Shown here piece by piece: positions 60,289-64,000 of a stretch of DNA of 64,000 bases (position 1 is the first letter of the stretch; each line of letters begins with the position of its first letter). Origin of the DNA: Orobanche coerulescens. Lineage: Eukaryota > Streptophyta > Magnoliopsida > Lamiales > Orobanchaceae. Location of the stretch: assembly GCA_033398695.1 (NCBI GenBank), contig CM065803.1, forward strand, positions 47,731,501 to 47,795,500. Reading direction: 5' to 3'. The notes under the pieces were generated by a model. The model saw only the letters and a list, made by a program, of their open reading frames with translations. It was not told where the DNA came from and did not search any database. The translations under genes were made by a program, and so were the position numbers.

Positions 60289-60389
60289 CTAACTCCATGG
60301 GGTATGGTAGTCGTAACCCATACAACTGGCGCTCTTGCTCCTAGGCTTCATTCCAGTGTATTTATTCTCCATGGGGTATAACCAACCAC
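60289..60389 (-). CDS. Tentative last exon of an unknown gene
   Basis: On the minus strand a good acceptor (acatgcag) is followed by 32 open codons and TAG. The peptide begins GWLYPMENKYTGMKPRS and ends GYDYHTPWS. It is Tyr/Trp-rich and unlike translated spacer, but I do not recognise the family and no upstream exon was identified. It could be chance. Confidence 0.2.
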
Positions 60390-60436
60390 CTGCATGTAGA
60401 TTTATTTAGAAAAAAATAATATCAAGTGATAGTGAT

Positions 60437-61117
60437 TAGGGATGGCAACGGGTCGGGTCGGGTGCGGGTTTCATACTCCCCAAATTCACATCCGAAATCA
60501 CCACCCGAACCCAAACCCAAACTCAAAGGATGTTTGGGTGGCAAAACAAAACACACACCCACACCCATTGGGTTTGGGTTTTTCACCCAAACCCGCAGCT
60601 TGATCAGGCAGAATTAAAATTCAAGTTTGGTGCTCATCCAAATTCAAATTTGATAAAATACAAAATGTAGCATAATTTAACATAGTTTGTAAATGTCAAT
60701 AGAATAATAAAATAGTTTACAAATGACAATACAATAATAACATAGTTTAACATAGTCTTCAACATAGACTCAAGAAATTAAATTACAATAACATACAATT
60801 AACATAGGCAGAGTGAGTCGTGAGATATGTAGGAAAAGAATAGGTGAAAAGTGAAAATCCTAATTTACACTTATATATACATAGGGTAATTAGGTAATTT
60901 AACATATAACTGGACGGGTGTCTGGGTTTCGGGTGTGGGTTTGAGTGATCACAAACCCACACCCGTAATATCGGGTGTCGCCCGAACCCAAACCCAAACC
61001 CGTAATATCGGGTGTCGCCCGAACCCAAACCCAAACCCAGTCAACTCGGGTTTCGCCCGTTGATTTGGGTTTGGGTTCGGGTGGGCCCCACGGGTTTGGG
61101 CTTTCCTGCCATCCCTA
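60437..61117. mobile_element. hAT-type MITE with telomere-like G-rich repeats
   Basis: 681 bp, ends tagggatggcaacggg and (reversed) tagggatggcaggaaag, flanked by a perfect 8-bp duplication atagtgat (60429-60436 and 61118-61125): the hAT signature. The subterminal regions are packed with acccaaaccc/gggtttgggt words, and a 37-bp unit with cgtaatatcgggtgtcgcc is tandemly doubled near 60965-61040. The middle is AT-rich. No transposase. Confidence 0.88.
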
Positions 61118-61125
61118 ATAGTGAT

Positions 61126-61829
61126 ACAAAGAGATTGTTAAGAAGCAACTTTTGAAGTTTCTTAGTTTGGGCAAGGTCAACCCTGAGAGTAGGAATCCTG
61201 GTTAGGCTTTATTATGACTGAAGATATACATAACCCAAATCGACCCATTCACAAGTAAATGGGTCAAGATCATGTACTATCTGAATTTAAAAAATATAGA
61301 AAAATAATAGAATTCAAGAAAAGCTTAGGTTAACCTGGATCGGTCATTTGAATACGCTTTACCCTTTTTTTCTTACCTGCATTCGTGCAAGATCAGTGAT
61401 TAGATACCAAAAAAGAATAAACACTTTGCCATCCCTTTTCGGTGTATTCAATATAATAGCAAAAAAATATAGTACTTGTATTAAAATAATAATAGTAGTT
61501 TTATATAAAATGAATTGTGAGGTTATAAGCATTGTGCAACTGGATCCCTTTACAGATAAGTTTCTGAGAAATTTACCCATTAAATTTGGCCAGTTGGAAT
61601 GACCATAATACACCTATTTTTACGAAAATGACCAAATGGGACTATATTATGACATCTACGAATAGGTTTAACGAGGAAATGGGAATGCAGCTAATACATA
61701 ATGTCACACAATATAGAGAGGTCATTTTATATAAGTGTTGCATGTAGTAGCCAGCAGAACATCAACTATAAAAATGGGCTATTGGTTCTCAGATCAAAAG
61801 CATGAGTTATACACTCCAAATAATCACAT
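61126..61829. other. Spacer downstream of the cystatin-like gene
   Basis: No gene recognised. Small ORFs on both strands at 61348-61613 are mirror images over AT-rich sequence and show no domain. It probably includes the 3' UTR of the gene that ends at 61830. Confidence 0.4.
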
Positions 61830-62086
61830 TCACATATCACATGGTGTACGATCCGTAAGAACAAAGTTGCACAATGATTTACTACCGTCGTCCCACTCAA
61901 GTCTAACTTTTGTCTCATATACACCAAGTTTCCCTTCTTCAATGGCCTCTATGGTCATGTAGAAGTAATATTCAGTCCCTCTCATTTTTATATATGCGCA
62001 CTCCATGAATTCAAAATCATGGAGGTTCTTGTGTTCTCCCTCCTTGACATACTAACAACAAAATTTGTTTATAATTAGTAAAACGG

Positions 62087-62176
<90 letters not shown>

Positions 62177-64000
62177 CACCTAAGTTGAAATTAGCATGTG
62201 GAACATAATGTAAACCATACCTTCTCAATTGCCTCATTGAAGGCAGCAATTGCAAAGTTACCGATTAGACTCACAATTGGATTATCAATTTTAATTGGCA
62301 TTTTTTCTTTCTCAAAACCGGGAAAACTAATTGCACCAAGTCCAGACTGCCACATGCATGAAATATGTGTAAGTAAATATATAAATAGATACATATATAC
62401 ACATACATCAAGGCGATTGCAAGAGGGAAGAACTTTTGAAACCTATACATACAATCTTTTTATCGAACTTTTGAAACTCCTTCCAGATTTTCTTCTCCGT
62501 CCTACTCAATGGAACATCGTCCGTATTAGCGTACCATTCAAGTTGATTCTTTAAAGGTGCACAACAACGATCTGTAAGGAAAAAAAACTTACCAAGTTAA
62601 TGTCGATGTGTAATTTACTCGAGTAAATATACACGTGTGCAACACATTGAGAATTTGTATCTACACAATACGCTGAATCCCCTGATATTTGGCCTTAATT
62701 TTACCAAATGATCCCACCACTTATATTTCTATGATCACCATTTAGAAAAGAACACGATACAACAACATCTAAGTCTTAGTCCCAAAATGATTTGGGGTCG
62801 GCTAACATGAATCAAACTTTGAAACCGTCAATGATCGTTACATAAATAACATAAAAGGGAAAAAAAAGAGGGAAAAAAGTAGAGAAATAAGCAAAAAAAA
62901 AGGAGAATGAATGTTAACCAAAAAAAATGAAAAATAAAAAAAAATGAAAAATCCTGAAAAATAACTTAAAAGATAACATGAAATAAAAGAAAATAGGAAT
63001 ACAAAAAAAAAAGGAATCAGATTCCATTCACCCTCCGTATTCTTTCCCGCCACATTTGCCTCTCCATCGCCATACTTTCTCCAATTCCAAGAAACCGCAT
63101 ATCATTTTCAATCATCTTTATCCAAGTTTTCTTGGATCTTCCTCTACCTTTCACAATATTACTTGTTCCCCAACTTTATAGCCTCCTCACTGGGGCATCA
63201 ACAGGCCTTCTTCTCACATGACCAAACCATCGTAAACGATTCTCCATCATCTTATCTTCTATAGATGCAACTCTTACCTTCTCTCTAATCACCTCATTTC
63301 TGAGTCGATCCTTTTTTGTATGACCACACATCCATCGTAGCATACGCATCTCCGCCACATTCATCTTTTGAACGTGACACTATTTTACAGCCCAACACTC
63401 GGTGCCATATAACAGTGCAGGCCTAATTGTCGTGCGGTAAAATTTACCCTTTAATCTATGAGGCATGTCAGGATCACATAAAACCCCTGTGGCACTCTTC
63501 CACTTCAACCACCCTGCCTTTATCATGTGAGCCACATCGCCGTCTAGCTCTCCATCCTTGTGCATAATAAATTCAAGATACCGAAAGAAAGTGGATCCAT
63601 GAACAAGATACAATGGTAGAAAAAGACGAGCGAAAAGGGAAGAAACTTTTTTAGTTAATTCAAATAAAGAGATGATCAAAATCATCAAACCCATAATACA
63701 AGCAGAATCATACTGACCTGGCAACATGGTTATTATGTATTTTGAGTAGTTGCATTAAAACTTCATCATATGTAGTGGCAACTAACACGAGCATACCAAA
63801 CCATTAACGAATAAAAGTTACTTATCAACTTTGCTGACCTGTTATTTATATATAACAAGCACGAACATTATGTATAAGATAAATGGCCAAATCAAAGATT
63901 AGTAATGCATACCACGGCCCTCCAGCAGGTCGTTGTCCTCCAGCAGGTCATCGTCTTCCAGCAGGTCATTAAATTCCAATTCCAGACTTAAGCTACTTAA
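61830..64000 (-). CDS. Cystatin/monellin-fold protein gene, spliced, 5' end outside the window
   Basis: Four exons fit by splice sites and phase: 64000-63913 (open to the edge, ending one base into a codon), 62571-62453, 62346-62221 and 62051-61830 (TGA at 61830-61832). Introns 2 and 3 have GTATGT and GTATGG donors and AG acceptors; the first junction joins G to AT in phase. No stop interrupts. The first exon encodes an acidic repeat (DLLED type). Later exons give the cystatin-like part: [25 protein letters not shown] (helix) and [19 protein letters not shown] with YETKVRLEW (beta hairpin). The usual QxVxG inhibitory loop is replaced by a KMRG-like segment, so cysteine-protease inhibition is doubtful. 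Plant cystatins act on papain-like proteases; here only the fold is suggested. Further exons may lie in the first intron. Confidence 0.6.
62088..62176. repeat. (TA)n(GA)n compound microsatellite in an intron
   Basis: About 32 TA units then about 12 GA units, inside the intron 62220-62052 of the cystatin-like gene. Likely length-polymorphic. Confidence 0.9.
62750..62762. repeat. Left target-site duplication of RTE LINE 3
   Basis: gaacacgatacaa, repeated with one difference as gaacaagatacaa at 63601-63613. Confidence 0.75.
62763..63600 (-). mobile_element. RTE LINE copy 3, strongly 5' truncated, antisense
   Basis: Reads on the minus strand from ggatccac at 63597 ([10 protein letters not shown]) through the C-terminal domain ([28 protein letters not shown]), the T-rich 3' UTR and the conserved tail to (ttg)n at 62763. 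Stops at 63380-63382 (Gln expected) and after VRRL (about 63176) break the frame. It lies in an intron of the cystatin-like gene in the same orientation as the gene. About 840 bp remain of the element. Confidence 0.88.
63915..63970 (-). repeat. 18-bp minisatellite in the first visible exon
   Basis: Three tandem 18-bp units of gacctgctggaggac type (minus strand), coding for repeats of D-L-L-E plus two acidic or polar residues. The units differ at synonymous or acidic/amide positions. This keeps the frame. Confidence 0.75.

Noticed and set aside
60437..61117. Interstitial telomere repeats
   Set aside because: The words are GGGTTT/GGGTTC types without TTTAGGG runs, and the block has hAT ends and an 8-bp duplication.
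1..64000. tRNA, rRNA or organellar DNA insertions
   Set aside because: Looked for cloverleaf-like and conserved rRNA words by eye and saw none; a tRNAscan or BLAST search would be decisive.

Overview
This window is nuclear DNA of a flowering plant, probably a eudicot; I cannot name the species. The evidence is the mix of repeats: Tekay/Del-type Gypsy elements with about 2-3 kb LTRs, Copia elements, RTE-type LINEs with TTG-repeat tails, an L1-type LINE scrap, a Mutator-like transposase, a PIF/Harbinger element with a TAA target duplication, a hAT-type MITE and many fold-back MITEs. No bacterial, organellar or viral gene block is present. Almost everything is transposon-derived. The one convincing host gene is a spliced cystatin/monellin-fold gene at the right end, which runs off the window.

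Layout. 1-909: antisense Gypsy LTR cut by the left edge. 1.35-3.67 kb: decayed MULE transposase. 3.79-4.63 kb: fold-back element with a core of repeated palindromes. 5.38-5.70 kb: antisense Copia LTR scrap. 6.02-7.76 kb: 5'-truncated RTE LINE with a 20-bp target duplication, inside an AT-rich repeat that has a second copy at 11.1-11.8 kb. 8.68-9.83 kb: two related long-TIR MITEs. 12.54-16.93 kb: L1 LINE scrap split by a 3.9-kb PIF/Harbinger element carrying a transposase and a Myb/SANT-like gene, both broken. 17.46-21.35 kb: antisense Copia element without gag.

22.2-44.4 kb is a four-layer nest: an RTE LINE is interrupted by element B (antisense, 3.1-kb LTRs, no coding sequence). B is interrupted by element D (antisense, LTR-gag-LTR, no pol; TSD atagg). 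D's 5' LTR is interrupted by element C (sense, full-length 9.2-kb Tekay-type Gypsy; TSD tatat). The outer end of B and most of the LINE 3' end are fused by a deletion at a CCGA microhomology.

45-48 kb: partial Gypsy LTR, an antisense Copia gag fragment and a GC-rich island of unknown origin. 48.3-58.4 kb: a long-hairpin element whose left arm received Gypsy element E (9.0 kb, TSD gacag). 58.4-61.8 kb: AT-rich spacer, a hAT MITE with an 8-bp TSD and a tentative small exon. 61.83-64.0 kb: cystatin-like gene on the minus strand, with a third RTE LINE copy in one intron.

The observation I would check first is architectural. Four Gypsy LTR families (left edge, B, C, E) each carry a dense array of short GC-rich, CpG-containing palindromes just upstream of the TATA-like element, of TAGCGYRCGCTA type in B and C and GCCGCGGCAC type in the left-edge LTR and E. 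Many inactivating changes in the older elements are C-to-T or G-to-A, as expected from deamination of methylated cytosines.
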